DNA of 64,000 bases, taken from NCBI GenBank assembly GCA_039566865.1, contig CM076943.1, forward strand, positions 20,122,501-20,186,500, in the 5' to 3' direction. Below the pieces are notes generated by a model that was not told where the DNA came from, searched no databases, and saw only the letters and a program-made list of their open reading frames with translations. The stretch comes from Aurelia coerulea (lineage: Eukaryota; Cnidaria; Scyphozoa; Semaeostomeae; Ulmaridae). Position numbers and translations under genes: made by a program. Below are positions 11,013 through 35,480 of this stretch, one piece after another; the first letter of the stretch is position 1, and every line of letters begins with the position of its first letter.

Positions 11013-12076
11013 GGGGTGTTTGGAAAACTAAGACCCAGAAAACGAAGACCTAAGACCTAAGACCGCGAAAACGAAGACCCAGAAAAGAAGAACGAAGACC
11101 CAGAAAACGAAGACGAAAACGAAGACCCCAGCATATGTGGTTTAAATGATAGCAGAACGATGATGTGCATACATTATCTACAAAAACCAAAGGTTTCTGA
11201 AAGCGAGCTGCATATATTTTCTATTTCTCTCCTTTCTATTTCTTTCTTAGTTTTTTTTTTCTTATTACTCGGAAGGTAATACTTGAGAAATGTCCAGACA
11301 TTGGGCAAGCATCAAAAACCTGCTCAAGATGATCTGATACACTCATTTCTTTTTATAAGAAACTAAGGTCCAGTGCTGGCAGCAGTTTCTTAGATTTTTG
11401 GGCCATTTTGCTACCAAAAGTTTCTTATGTGTTTCTTATATTTTTAATGCCAGAAGTATAGAGTTAATTTGTTTTGTTTGAAGGGCTCCCAAATTACTTG
11501 GTAAGATCTCGAAAACAAGTAAATAACATAATTCGCACTCCAAATATTGTCCAAACAGTTGCTATAACAGTACACTGTCAAATATTTTTGAGTGCGATAG
11601 GAAAACTAAAATTGTAAATTACAAAAGTTTCTTAGCTTTTTCAATTCAGGTAGGGTTGTTTCTCAACTTTCGAAAAATTGAGCCTACCGTTTCTTATAAG
11701 CGGTTTCTTATAAAAAAAATGAGTGTAATTAAAGTAAATCAACTTAGCTAGGGGGGCAGGGTCCATCTAAATATAAGCTATTGAGACCTAAATTATTCGT
11801 TTTCGTGGTCTTCGTTTTCGGGGTCTTCGTTTTCGTGGTCTTTGTTTTCGGGGTCTTCGTTTTCGTGCTCTTTGTTTTCTGGGTCTTCGTTTTCGTGGTC
11901 TTCGTTTTCGTGGTCTTCGTTTTCGGGGTCTTCGTTTTCTGGGTCTTCGTTTTCGTGGTCTTCGTTTCATGGGTCTTCGTTTTCGGGGTCTTCGTTTTCT
12001 GGGTCTTTCTTTTCGGGGTCTTCGTTTTCGTGGTATTAGGTCTTCGTTTTCTGGGTCTTAGTTTTCCAAACACCCC
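11013..12076. mobile_element. Nested foldback with 15-bp repeat arms, 8-bp target duplication
   Basis: Ends GGGGTGTTTGGAAAACTAAG and its complement. Both arms consist of a 15-bp unit (GTCTTCGTTTTCGGG and variants): a few copies at 11035-11125 in the minus sense and about 17 copies at 11795-12060. GCTCTGTT flanks both ends (11005-11012, 12077-12084), and the uninterrupted satellite elsewhere has this sequence once. It therefore inserted into a satellite unit of the right arm of the larger foldback. Confidence 0.85.
11340..11725. mobile_element. TA-flanked MITE (CACTCATTT ends)
   Basis: CACTCATTT / AAATGAGTG ends are flanked by TA (11338-11339, 11726-11727). Both sub-ends carry TTTCTTATAAG / CTTATAAGAAA blocks. 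A relative with CACGTATTT ends is at 49263-49560. It lies in the loop of the nested foldback, a third level of insertion. Confidence 0.75.
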
Positions 12077-12084
12077 GCTCTGTT

Positions 12085-12830
12085 GCGGGGCAGCAACTTC
12101 TCATTGTTTTGTCTATTTTCTGGGCACTGCGGAGGATTGGTGCTCTTTAAAGAATTTGCCGATTTTCTGGCGCTCTGTTGCGGGGCAGCAACTTCTCATT
12201 GTTTTTGTCTATATTCTGGTAACTGCGAAGGCGGATTTTCTGGGCGCTAAGCAGTGCTCTTCCAAGAAGTTGCCGATTTTCTGGCGCTCTGTTGCGGGGC
12301 AGCAACTTTTCACTGTTTTGTCTATTTTCTGGGCGCTGCGCAGGAGTACTGCTCTTCCAAGAATTTGCCGATTTTCTGGCGCTCTTCTGCGGGGCAGCAA
12401 CTTCCCATTGTTTTGTCTATTTTCTGGGCATTGCGGAGGATTGGTACTCTTCCAAGAATTTGCCGATTTTCTGGCGCTCTTCTGCGGGGCAGCAACTTCC
12501 CATTGTTTTGTCTATTTTCTGGGCACTGCGGAGGATTGGTACTCTTCCAAGAATTTGCCGATTTTCTGGCGCTCTTTTGCGGGGCAGCAACTTCTCATTG
12601 ATTTTGTCTATTTTCTGGGCGCTGCGCAGGAGTGCTGCTCTTCCAAAAATTTGCCGATTTTCTGGCGCTCTTCTGCGGGGCAGCAACTTCCCATTGTCTT
12701 GTCTATTTTCTGGGCGCTGCGCAGGAGTGCTGCTCTTCCAAGGATTTGCCGATTTTCTGGCGCTCTGCTGCGGGGCAGCAACTTCTCATTGTTTTGTCTA
12801 TTTTCTGGGCACTGCGGAGGAGTGGTTATC
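12085..12830 (-). repeat. 95-bp satellite array, right arm of the giant foldback
   Basis: About seven to eight copies of the same unit as at 9155-9925, in inverted orientation. A 401-codon open frame that begins in the 15-bp repeats and runs through this array is a low-stop reading of repeats, not a protein gene. Confidence 0.9.
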
Positions 12831-13683
12831 TCTGAAGAGACACTTTTTGCCGATATTCTGGGGATTGCGAGGGAGTGCTCGAAGCAACTTTTACAGCTTA
12901 GGCCCGTATGTCAAATCGCTGAATTTAATTTCGTTTGTAAATCAACTTGTGTTGAAGGTAAATTAATGAAGTTGGGCTCAAATTAAAGCTCCGAGTGTGT
13001 TCTACAACGCCATGGCGTCAGTTCTTGAATTTGGTTTTTCACAAAGGAGAGGTAAGCACTTTTGTGTATACTCTGGCTGTTGCCTATATTCTGGTTGTCT
13101 ATATTCTGGCTAGCGCTACCAACACCTCTCAGGGTTGAAGTCACTCCAAAGATCTGTGACAGGCTCTTAGCCTTTAGCACAGTTATCGTTATAGTTATAG
13201 TTAATTTCATTTAATTTGGCAGTCAATTTTTCACCAGGGGCAGGCAGGTTGTGAAAGAATCAATATTTCTATGGCCCCTGAGTAACGATAATAAGGGTAG
13301 GCCTATGTATGTCTGAAATAGAAAGGTAAGGACTCTGTCGTTTGCTGTCGTCAGGTGTTCGTGTCTCCAAAAACAGAATGCGGAACTAATATCAGGTCCT
13401 ATTTTTGGCCTAAAATTTTAGGCCACAACTCCTTTTGGCATGTCTGCTTCAAAATTCTTCCCATTATTGTGTTCCTGAACTCAGCATATGAATTACTTAC
13501 CACTCAAAATCAATATCCAGATGAAAAGTACTCCCTCCATCCTCAAGTCAAATTCTTTGCCTTGCCCTTGCTGGATACTTTCGACTGTGGAAACTGAAAG
13601 TCAAGAGGATCAACAAATGCGCCTGCGCATTGCGCATGCCCTTCCCGTCGTCCAACATATTTTGGTTCGTGAAAAAGAAGTCT

Positions 13684-13830
13684 CGATTTTGGTTCCTGAA
13701 AAAGAGAGTAAGAGACGGAAAACACGAGAGGAGAAAAATAAAGAAAAAAAGAGAAAGGAAATGAAATAGAGAACGTTCTTTCTCTTTTCTTTTCTTTCCT
13801 TTATTTTTCTTTATTTTCTTTATGGACCAA
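13684..13830. repeat. Homopurine tract followed by homopyrimidine tract
   Basis: About 80 bases almost wholly A/G (from about 13698) are followed directly by about 45 bases almost wholly C/T (GTTCTTTCTCTTTTCTTTTC type). The two can pair as an imperfect hairpin. A short direct duplication (GATTTTGGTTC[G/C]TGAAAAAGA) precedes it. No gene. Confidence 0.6.
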
Positions 13831-13883
13831 AAGAAAATGAACCAAAAGATAGACTTGTGGCAAGTCCACAACATGTCATGTGC

Positions 13884-14028
13884 TATACTTATGATATTTC
13901 GTCCCTTGTTTCCTTGCGTTCTTTGGTTTGCAGATATCACTTGCTCATTCATTGAGCCATATTGAGCAAAAGTGAGATCTGCAAATCAAAGAACGCAGGG
14001 AAATAAGGGACGAAATGTCATAAGTCTA
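13884..14028. mobile_element. Short palindromic MITE, TAGACTTATGA ends, 9-bp TSD
   Basis: Near-perfect inverted arms (TATACTTATGATATTTCGTC against the complement of GACGAAATGTCATAAGTCTA) are separated by a short loop. GTCATGTGC flanks both ends (13875-13883, 14029-14037). Confidence 0.88.
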
Positions 14029-15278
14029 GTCATGTGCCATCATCAGCCTTTCTTTTGAAATCGGGTCTTGCTATCAGGCTACCATGAGCCTCATACACAA
14101 GAACACTGATGCTTACAAAGGGAAAGGGTCCAAAGTAAAAGATTTTCCTCATCTAGACTATCTTGTTTGTGTGCCTTATCAAGTTCAAGTTCAAGTTCAA
14201 GTTTTCATTTCAAAAATTCCAACATACAAATTCCAGCTAACAACAAGTACACAACTACATTAACAACAACAAATAATATCAAATTATACAAAAAGAGCTA
14301 AACTAATTTAAAGAAAGTTTGTAGGTTCGGAATTTCTTAAGGAGGAGCTCTTTCAATAGATAAACTAATCGAGGAGAGAGCACCCCTTGTACTGTACTAA
14401 AAGTCTATTATTTTATGGTACTAACGTTTTTAGTTCATTTGATGATTGTAGAAATCTTCAGAGACATTTTAAATTAAACTTGGTATTTTGTGGAGAATAT
14501 ATAAGACTTAAGTTTACTACGAAAAATGAAAACTGAAGGAGATTGTTTGATGACATCAGTAATGCTGTTCCAGGGGAATCCTTCGCCGATCATTCAATCA
14601 GTGACAATAAGAATCGGACCAAAGGAAATACTAGGCGCAGGTATCTACCATTTACGATCAAGAAAAGACTCTAAAAATTCAACACAACAATCTTTAATTT
14701 ATTTGATATGCACAATAATATTTCATTATACTGTATTCACACATTGTAAGCTAAAAGTTAAGTTAATTCAAAGTTGAGGCATTTAACCAAGAAACTGTAA
14801 TAGTTCAAATTACCCTCACACTACGTTTAATCAACCTCATTTACAATTGAATGATTGTTAGTACCTTGATAGATTGCTTATTATTTGTAAATCCTAGCAC
14901 TGATGAGTACAAGTTCTTTTATTTCGTTTCAAGGATTTACCGTGCATTGCCCTTGGTAGCAGACTCTAGTGCAGACACTTTCGAGGAGGAGTGTTGAGGC
15001 TGCACGCAGGCTAATAACATTAACATTTCGCTGTTTTGTTTTAATTTATTAATTACAAGTCTTAGAAAGAGAATATTCAAATTTAAATATAAAAGTACCA
15101 ATCGATCATTCACTGCAACAGTCAAAGTAAGCTTTTTATTTCTTTCTCGCAAAACAAGTTTGCTCTATCATTGAGTGATTACATAACTTTGTAACAAATT
15201 TTCTCCATGATAGTTTAATCTATCCGCCATGCTAACTTGAAAAGAGCTTTGATCTCTGTTTCCCTTGAGTTTGAGAAT
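14029..15278. other. No gene seen; (TTCAAG)n and probable GMDS 3' flank
   Basis: Contains a short (TTCAAG)n run at about 14175-14200 followed by A-rich sequence that looks like a retroelement remnant. Nothing codes convincingly. An AATAAA on the minus strand at 15135-15140 is a candidate poly(A) signal for GMDS, 140 bases past its stop. Confidence 0.4.
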
Positions 15279-29308
<14,030 letters not shown>

Positions 29309-30032
29309 TTTATACAACTGCAGCACTAGCTTATTTATTCGATGGACAATAACTTTCTACCAGACTGCCAAACTACGATAATTTTATAACCGCGGTGAAG
29401 ATTTCGCTATAGTTAAAATTGAGCAAAATCGCAATTTATCAGAAAACTGAAAACAAATGTCAAGAACCAGTGGAGAAATTCACAAACAAATTATGGCTGG
29501 TGCTCAAAATGCAGAAGAATGCAAAAAAGTTGCTCAGCTTACAGGTACTGTTGGGAATGTTAGAGAGAGGCGTTAGGCGTATCGACTCTGTTTGTAAATC
29601 AAATTGTTTTGTTTTTAGGTCACAGATAAGGTCCTGCCACACCTCTCCAGCTACAGAATAAATGTATGTTTTGAGAAACTAAGAGCTTCCTGAGAGAGAT
29701 CGGGTCCTCAATCCTATTTCTAGTCATAATAGACCATATGATTAGGTAGGCAGTTTCAGTGATTTTTTGTAGCTATGTACCCTGTTTAGACTATACATGT
29801 ACTCATGTACAGCTTTGGATCCGTAAAAATGTGTCAAGGATTAGCCTCCCTCTAATTCACACTGTCCCTGGCTAATATTGGGATCGTCATGTTCTTTTTC
29901 TGTCTGTAGATTTGTTCTGTAGCTTTTGGAGCGATGTAAGCACTCTTGAACTGTGATAACTTTTTGTAGCGGATGACTTGTGTGTTAGGTTGGTAATTCC
30001 ATATCCCAAATTTTGAAAACAGTATGTTGACT

Positions 30033-30356
30033 CCCAGGGGGGTACTCCCTAACTTTCAATACGGGGGGTCCATGCCACTATTTCTTTGCTGATCCCTAAA
30101 TATTAAGCCTAATGTTTTGGGGACTCCAAATATTGAGTCTAATGTTTCGGAGACCCCAAATATTGCTATCTATTTCTGGGACCCCTCAAATGTTTTTGAA
30201 TGATTTCAATTAAAGTTTCTTGATCTTTCTCAGTTTTTAAATAATACCAAAACATTTATCTCATGATTCGCAGCTTCAGGGCTTTCTTCAGATTTGTGGA
30301 CCCCAAATATTGGCATGGACGGATACGCATTGAAAGTCAATGAGTATCCCCCTGGG
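30033..30356. mobile_element. Poly-G-ended element, CCCAGGGGGGTACTCC ends
   Basis: Left CCCAGGGGGGTACTCCCTAA and CTTTCA pair with right TGAAAGTCAATGAGTATCC followed by CCCTGGG. Flanks TGTTGACT and GGTAGACT match at 6 of 8 positions, so this is an older insertion. The interior repeats CCCCAAATATTG-like units. Confidence 0.68.
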
Positions 30357-30496
30357 GGTAGACTTCGCAGAAACAAAATATATTCCCCCAATCAAACACG
30401 AAAAGCACAAAAAGCGAGAAATCTCTCTAAAGTATGCCAAAACTTTTGCTCTTTTAGAAGGTATTTCAAACCCTACCAAACCTTAAATTAAAGGGA

Positions 30497-30716
30497 AGTT
30501 TGAAATGAGACGTATCGCTGCGTAGGAGCTCCAACCGTTTCAACTCTATTTGAATACTGGTTGCATTTAATGCTCGTTGTAACGAACGAAGAACGAAGGA
30601 AAAGCAACATTATCAAGCTTTTACTCGTAATCTCGTGGAAGAGAAACAACACAGTGAGTAAAGATACAACTTTGATCATAATATAGGCCACATCAATGGT
30701 GCATTACTGCCCATGG
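30497..30716. mobile_element. Single arm of the CCATGGGCAAT palindromic element
   Basis: Matches one arm of the palindrome at 61740-62213 from GTTTGAAATGAGACGTATCG to TGCCCATGG. The other arm is absent, so it is either a solo arm or a deletion product. Confidence 0.75.
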
Positions 30717-30807
30717 TTGGACCCAAAAATATCACTTTCGGCAATATATATTCTGACCCAAAAATATTGGACTTACCTGTATGTGCATGTGCTGAGTGCC
30801 CCCCTGC

Positions 30808-30968
30808 AGGCCCGTAGGAAGTGGGGGGGGTAGGGGGGGCTCAAGCCCCCCCCCAATAATTTCTTAAATCAATGGTGCTACGTCACATGACTTAATTAGA
30901 TGTATTGTTCTCTATTGTTGTAAGAACAATTGCCCCCCCAATCCGAAGCTTCTTCCTACGGCCCTGCC
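30808..30968. mobile_element. MITE with CAGGCCCGTAGGAAG ends
   Basis: CAGGCCCGTAGGAAG / CTTCCTACGGCCCTG are inverted ends. The inside has G and C runs (TAGGGGGGGCTCAAGCCCCC) that pair. hAT-like by appearance; the target duplication is unclear because the flanks are C-rich. Confidence 0.6.
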
Positions 30969-31644
30969 CTGGGTTCCCACCCCATCCCAGTCCATGGAAC
31001 AAAATCAGTTAGCGGTTTTCGTTCGAGTTGTTGTTGTGAAAAAACAGGTATCAAGTGAAAAATCTCAAAGAGTAGAGTGGTGTTCGAAACTTGGGGGGAA
31101 TTTGAGTTTCAAGTAAAGAAAGAGAGAGCATTTGTCCCTTTGGAATTCTAGCAAAATGTTTTTTCAAGACATCAATCTTGCATCCATCACCTGAAAGCTC
31201 GCTTCCTCTTGAAGGGTTTGTGCAAGGTCAATAGCTTGCATTTTGCATTTGCAAAGAGCAAAAATACATCAAAACAATGCTCTGTCTGAGTTTTTTCTTT
31301 GTTTTATTTATAGAGAAGCCTATTTACCATTGGGCATTGCACACTTCCTATTTCACATATGTAATCACTTCATGTGATTCAAATCCTTCCTTGGAGTCAT
31401 TAACCGTTGCTGCGGAGGAGAAGCGGCCTCATTTCCAAACTATTTCTCGCCAATCAAGAATGAGGCTAAGGTGAAGAAGCACGTGCGGTATTGTTCGTTA
31501 TCACGTGCCCGCTCCGCTTCCGCTTGGCGCTTTGCTGAAAGTGAAAGTGAAAGGGAAGTGCAAGCCATTGTTACACTCAATTCATCAAAAATGTTGGACA
31601 AGACATACTATATCGTATTTCAATCATAATCCCACGATCCAGAG
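30969..31644. promoter_or_regulatory. Upstream region of the beta-helix membrane-protein gene
   Basis: Single-copy-looking sequence before the 31645 start. There is no clear TATA or initiator that I would defend. A GC-rich patch at about 31480-31530 (CACGTGCCCGCTCCGCTTCC) stands out from the AT-rich surroundings and could be a promoter core. The 65-codon frame at 31277 has no recognisable relatives. Confidence 0.3.
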
Positions 31645-34600
31645 ATGGAGAGGAGACTTTTTCTGCACATAATTTTGCTTTTATGGATACTTTCATTTGT
31701 TGGTGGTAAGAGATTTACAATTCGTGTCAGCAGCAATGGAGAAAACAAGCCTGAATGCAAGAGCAGGAATCTTCCAACAGAAAGTAGGCCGCCTTGTTTA
31801 TCAATCGATTATGTTTTTGATGGTGGAAAGGGTGTATCGAACAACACAGACATAGTTATAGATGAAGGAAGCTACAAATTGACGAATGACACTCAATTCT
31901 TGAATTTATTCAACTTTACCATTGTCGGGAACAAGCAAAATGAAACAAAAATATTGTGCAATCCTGAAGTTGGGATCAGTTTTGTCCGCTGCAAAAATTT
32001 GCTTATTTCTGGTTTAAAATTTTACAGTTGCGGACGAGCAAGGAATGGTACAGCTCAAGGCCATTTGGTACGTTCGGGTATCCACTTTGTTTTCACGAAA
32101 GGCATAGAAATGTCTTTCTCAGATGTTGACAATAGTTCTGGGACAGGAATAACTATGTTTGACGTTGGTGGGATCGTCAACTTCAATTCAGTCAATTTGT
32201 TGAGAAATGTTTATAATGGAAGTGGCGGGGGTATGTTTTTTGCAGCGACTACTTGTGGAGCCTTAGATATTGTCAACTGTACAAGCCGCAGAGAACAACA
32301 AGAATATATCCACAATGCTAGTTTCACTTTCACGTCTGTGACATTTGCCAAAAATTCTCATTCATTAGATGAGAAGGAAGCTCTTGACGAAAACTACAAT
32401 TCAAAGTCGAAATTCGGAAGGGGTGGAGCTTTAACAATACATCTGAATAGCAATGCTTCTGCTAACAGTTTTATGCTTCAATATTGCAAATTTAAAGACA
32501 ACATTGCAAACTGGGGTGGTGCTATTTACATTGGCACAAAGGAAACTTGCCATGGAAATAGTGTGAAGATCATTCAAGGAAGTTTCTGGCAAAACAAAGC
32601 AAAGTATGCTGGAGGGGGGATACAGATTAGCCTTTTACACCAGCATGACTCACTTGAGTTGAACGAAAATTCTTTTGACATCATGAACACCTATTTTGGT
32701 GTGAATAGTGCAATCTGGGGTGGAGCTGTGTCAATTAGAGCTAGTACTAAGATCAGGGGCACACAAATTGAAGCATTAAAGGTCATCAAGTTTACCAATT
32801 GTCAGTTATATTTCAACAAAGCAACAGTTGGGTCTGCTTTGGGACTTGCTACCAACAATTTGAACAGCAATCCTGTTGGGCCTGGGGTACCATACCACAT
32901 AAAGTTAGATAATTGTTTTATTGCAATGAATGAAATTAGTAAGAGTGAGGATGAGAAAGTTGTTGGTCAAGGGGCTATCTATGCAGAGGAATTTGTAGTT
33001 CATCTGAAGAAAGTGGACTTCAGAAGTAACACAGGAACAGCTCTTATTTTGGACTCATCCACAGTCACAATAGCAGGCAAAGTAAGATTTGAATTCAACA
33101 TGGGCATAAAGGGTGGAGCAATTGGAATGTATGGAAACTCGTGGATTTGTCTCACAAACAAATCAAACCTGACTTTTTTTGGAAACAAAGCAACTTTGAA
33201 AGGCGGCGCAATTTATGTCAAATCATCTGGTCCATCTAGGCTTGGTTTCAGGACAACAAAATTGTCTACTGCAAAATGCTTTTTGAGGTATAACGATCAG
33301 CATGATTTTGACCCATCAAAATGGAATTGCAAAATAAATTTCATCAATAACTCTGCCCCAGATGCAACTGGAAACTCAATCTTTGCAAACACCCTGCAGA
33401 TGTGCAGACTGGGTGGAGAGCCAAGAATGAACAATACAGCTTTAGAGTGGCCAAATGTAATTTCATATGTCTCAGCAAACAACAGAAGTCCAGAGATTGC
33501 CACTGAAGCAATTCAAATAAATGACTCAATTCCACAATGGCATTCTGCACCATCTGTTCCATTTACACCAAAACTTATTCTTTGGGATGAAAAAGGTCAC
33601 AGTGTCTTTGGAACAATAAAGATCAACATAACATCAGAAAATGTCTCCAGAAAAGTTCACCTTGATCCTCCAAACAATGTGTTCCTTCTGAAAGACGACA
33701 TACCAGATATCCGATTGGTGGGAAAAGAGAACTCTCAATTCAATCTCAGTTTCATGACAACCAATGGACAGTATGTGGAGACAGCAGGTAGCAAACAAAG
33801 ATTGGGGTATTGCCCACCAGGATATAAGCAAGGTTCAAATGCAAATGACTGTGAATGCATGATTTCAGAAAACAGCATTACACGCTGTGAAAATCACACA
33901 GCATTTTTGCTAAGAGGCTATTGGGGAGGATTTGATAACAGTCATAGCTTTTACTTGGTAAAATGTCCAAAGCATTACTGCAAGTGCAGTAAAACGACAA
34001 AGAACCCGTTTGAGTGCCCATTTCCTGCCGTCCAGTGTTCAGAGAACAGGGAAGGTGTTGTCTGTGGTAAATGCAAGCCAGGCACAAGTGTTTTGCTTGG
34101 AAATGAAAAGTGCGATGATTGCTCAAATTTATACCTTTTATTGCTGATACCAATGATACTTGTGGCATCAATTTTCGTACTTGTTGTTGTTTACTTTAAT
34201 TTTGATGCCTTCTCTGGATACCTGAATGCATTTCTATACTCATACCAGTCTTTGGAAATGATGCTGCCAGAGACAGTGACATTGGATCCATTCATTGGAT
34301 TTGTGATTGGTGTTCTTTGCCTGTCTGGTACAGGCAACACTTTTGGTGTATGTTTTTTTGATGGATTTAATGACTTGCAGAAACTTGCTTTCAATCTTCT
34401 CATACCAGTTTATATTCTAGTGTTTACTGTAGTTGTTGGAATGTGCTTACCTCAAGCATTATGGGGAAAGTTATTTGGTGGTAATGTCCGCTCGAACTCA
34501 TTTGGTAGGGCACTTAGCTTTGTTTATACATATTGCTACACTGCTCTCACTAGCAAAGCACTGGCACTTTTGCATCCAGTCAGAATAAATGGAAAACTGA

Positions 34601-35262
34601 AGCTTTACTCTGCTGCTGAAGTTGATTTCTTCGGTACTCCCCATGTTTACTATGCAATCATTGCCCTTCTTGTTCTCATTGTGTTTGGTATTGGTTTCCC
34701 AGTCATCCTTTTGTTTACACCATTTTTCACAGAACGATTTTCAATCTTTTCAAGAATGGAACCAGCATTCAATACATTGAAACTGTGCTTCAAGAATCCC
34801 CTTAACAGCAGAAAGAGCAGCAACTATGGTCCTTTTGCAGCTTTCTATTTCCTGTGTCGTCTCTTTCTTCTTCTCTTTGGTATATTCGTTGCAGAAGAAA
34901 CACCACGGCTGATTTTAATTGCCTTCTCATCTGTGATGTTCCAAGTCATTTTCACCTGGTTCCAACCATACATCATCTGGACGATGAATTTCTGGGACAC
35001 TCTGTTGCTGACCAATATGTGCCTTATCAGCTTAGTGAGTATCATCCTCAGTGTGCCATATGTGCTCCCTGGTCTATATCGTACATTGCTCACTATATTG
35101 CTACAGGGGCTGGTTTATGTTCCATTGGCGACAGTCTTATTAAGAGCCATTACATACATCCAACAGAAGAGTGCCAAAATGAAGAGAAAGAACACTGACA
35201 CCTCAGAAGGTAAGGCTACTGACGTTGTTCTATATGGTGCACCTGTTTTGAGCATTTGGTGA
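31645..35262 (+). CDS. Beta-helix (Pmp-like) extracellular protein with multi-pass membrane domain
   Basis: 1205 codons in one exon. Residues 1-21 are a signal peptide (LFLHIILLLWILSFVGG). Residues about 25-620 form a right-handed beta-helix-type domain with repeated GGA[I/V/L] turns (GRGGALTIH, WGGAIYIG, WGGAVSIR, KGGAIGMY, KGGAIYVK), FxxN-type motifs as in Pmp repeats, and many N-glycosylation sites. Residues about 720-827 are Cys-rich (CPPGYKQG, CKCSKTTKNPFECPF, VVCGKCKPG). From about 828 to 1172 there are some eight to nine hydrophobic spans, then a short basic tail. The architecture matches a large uncharacterised family in sponges, cnidarians and some protists; no function is established, and adhesion or surface recognition is a guess. 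The single exon is unusual next to the 14-exon GMDS. A donor-like AGAAG|GTAAGG at 35209/35210 may remove the last 17 codons in favour of downstream exons. Confidence 0.9.
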   Translation: MERRLFLHIILLLWILSFVGGKRFTIRVSSNGENKPECKSRNLPTESRPPCLSIDYVFDGGKGVSNNTDIVIDEGSYKLTNDTQFLNLFNFTIVGNKQNETKILCNPEVGISFVRCKNLLISGLKFYSCGRARNGTAQGHLVRSGIHFVFTKGIEMSFSDVDNSSGTGITMFDVGGIVNFNSVNLLRNVYNGSGGGMFFAATTCGALDIVNCTSRREQQEYIHNASFTFTSVTFAKNSHSLDEKEALDENYNSKSKFGRGGALTIHLNSNASANSFMLQYCKFKDNIANWGGAIYIGTKETCHGNSVKIIQGSFWQNKAKYAGGGIQISLLHQHDSLELNENSFDIMNTYFGVNSAIWGGAVSIRASTKIRGTQIEALKVIKFTNCQLYFNKATVGSALGLATNNLNSNPVGPGVPYHIKLDNCFIAMNEISKSEDEKVVGQGAIYAEEFVVHLKKVDFRSNTGTALILDSSTVTIAGKVRFEFNMGIKGGAIGMYGNSWICLTNKSNLTFFGNKATLKGGAIYVKSSGPSRLGFRTTKLSTAKCFLRYNDQHDFDPSKWNCKINFINNSAPDATGNSIFANTLQMCRLGGEPRMNNTALEWPNVISYVSANNRSPEIATEAIQINDSIPQWHSAPSVPFTPKLILWDEKGHSVFGTIKINITSENVSRKVHLDPPNNVFLLKDDIPDIRLVGKENSQFNLSFMTTNGQYVETAGSKQRLGYCPPGYKQGSNANDCECMISENSITRCENHTAFLLRGYWGGFDNSHSFYLVKCPKHYCKCSKTTKNPFECPFPAVQCSENREGVVCGKCKPGTSVLLGNEKCDDCSNLYLLLLIPMILVASIFVLVVVYFNFDAFSGYLNAFLYSYQSLEMMLPETVTLDPFIGFVIGVLCLSGTGNTFGVCFFDGFNDLQKLAFNLLIPVYILVFTVVVGMCLPQALWGKLFGGNVRSNSFGRALSFVYTYCYTALTSKALALLHPVRINGKLKLYSAAEVDFFGTPHVYYAIIALLVLIVFGIGFPVILLFTPFFTERFSIFSRMEPAFNTLKLCFKNPLNSRKSSNYGPFAAFYFLCRLFLLLFGIFVAEETPRLILIAFSSVMFQVIFTWFQPYIIWTMNFWDTLLLTNMCLISLVSIILSVPYVLPGLYRTLLTILLQGLVYVPLATVLLRAITYIQQKSAKMKRKNTDTSEGKATDVVLYGAPVLSIW

Positions 35263-35480
35263 ACGTAGGAACGAGAAGACAATATTTTTAACGACCATAA
35301 ATTAAAATGCTATTATTCTTAAAGGGAATCGACATGACTAAAGTCTGACACGGACCAAATTAAAAATATACACTATTGCATTTGATAGCTTTGAGATGTG
35401 CCATTTCATTGTGTTGCAGTTAGAGAAACGATGAGCGTTTAGGTGTTTTCTTTAGCCTATTCATGATGGCTAATAAATGT

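Larger units (their letters stand above)
8860..13117. mobile_element. Giant foldback element with satellite-bearing arms (FB/TU-like)
   Basis: Outer ends AGCGCTAGCCAGAATATAGA and its complement at 13117 are inverted repeats. The inverted match continues through about 300 bp (8860-9155 against 12830-13117) and then through arrays of a 95-bp repeat in opposite orientation. At the inner edge, 9895-9945 pairs with 10950-11005. The loop (about 9945-10945) holds a LINE-like 3' end with a (GAT)n tail. The layout resembles Drosophila FB and sea-urchin TU elements, whose long terminal repeats also contain tandem arrays. The right arm is split by a second foldback at 11013-12076. No flanking duplication or transposase was found. 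Confidence 0.78.

Noticed and set aside
11744..12073. Lys/Thr-rich KTKTPKTKT and Arg-rich RKRRPRKRR frames
   Set aside because: Opposite-strand readings of the 15-bp tandem repeat.
11781..12986. 401-codon plus-strand frame with FVFVVFVFGVF repeats
   Set aside because: It spans the 15-bp repeats and the inverted 95-bp satellite across an insertion border, so it cannot be an evolved protein.
8860..13117. CRISPR-like array
   Set aside because: The units are contiguous 95-bp tandem repeats without unique spacers, in an animal genome.
34845..35093. Antisense frames within the beta-helix gene
   Set aside because: Shadow frames of the long coding exon.
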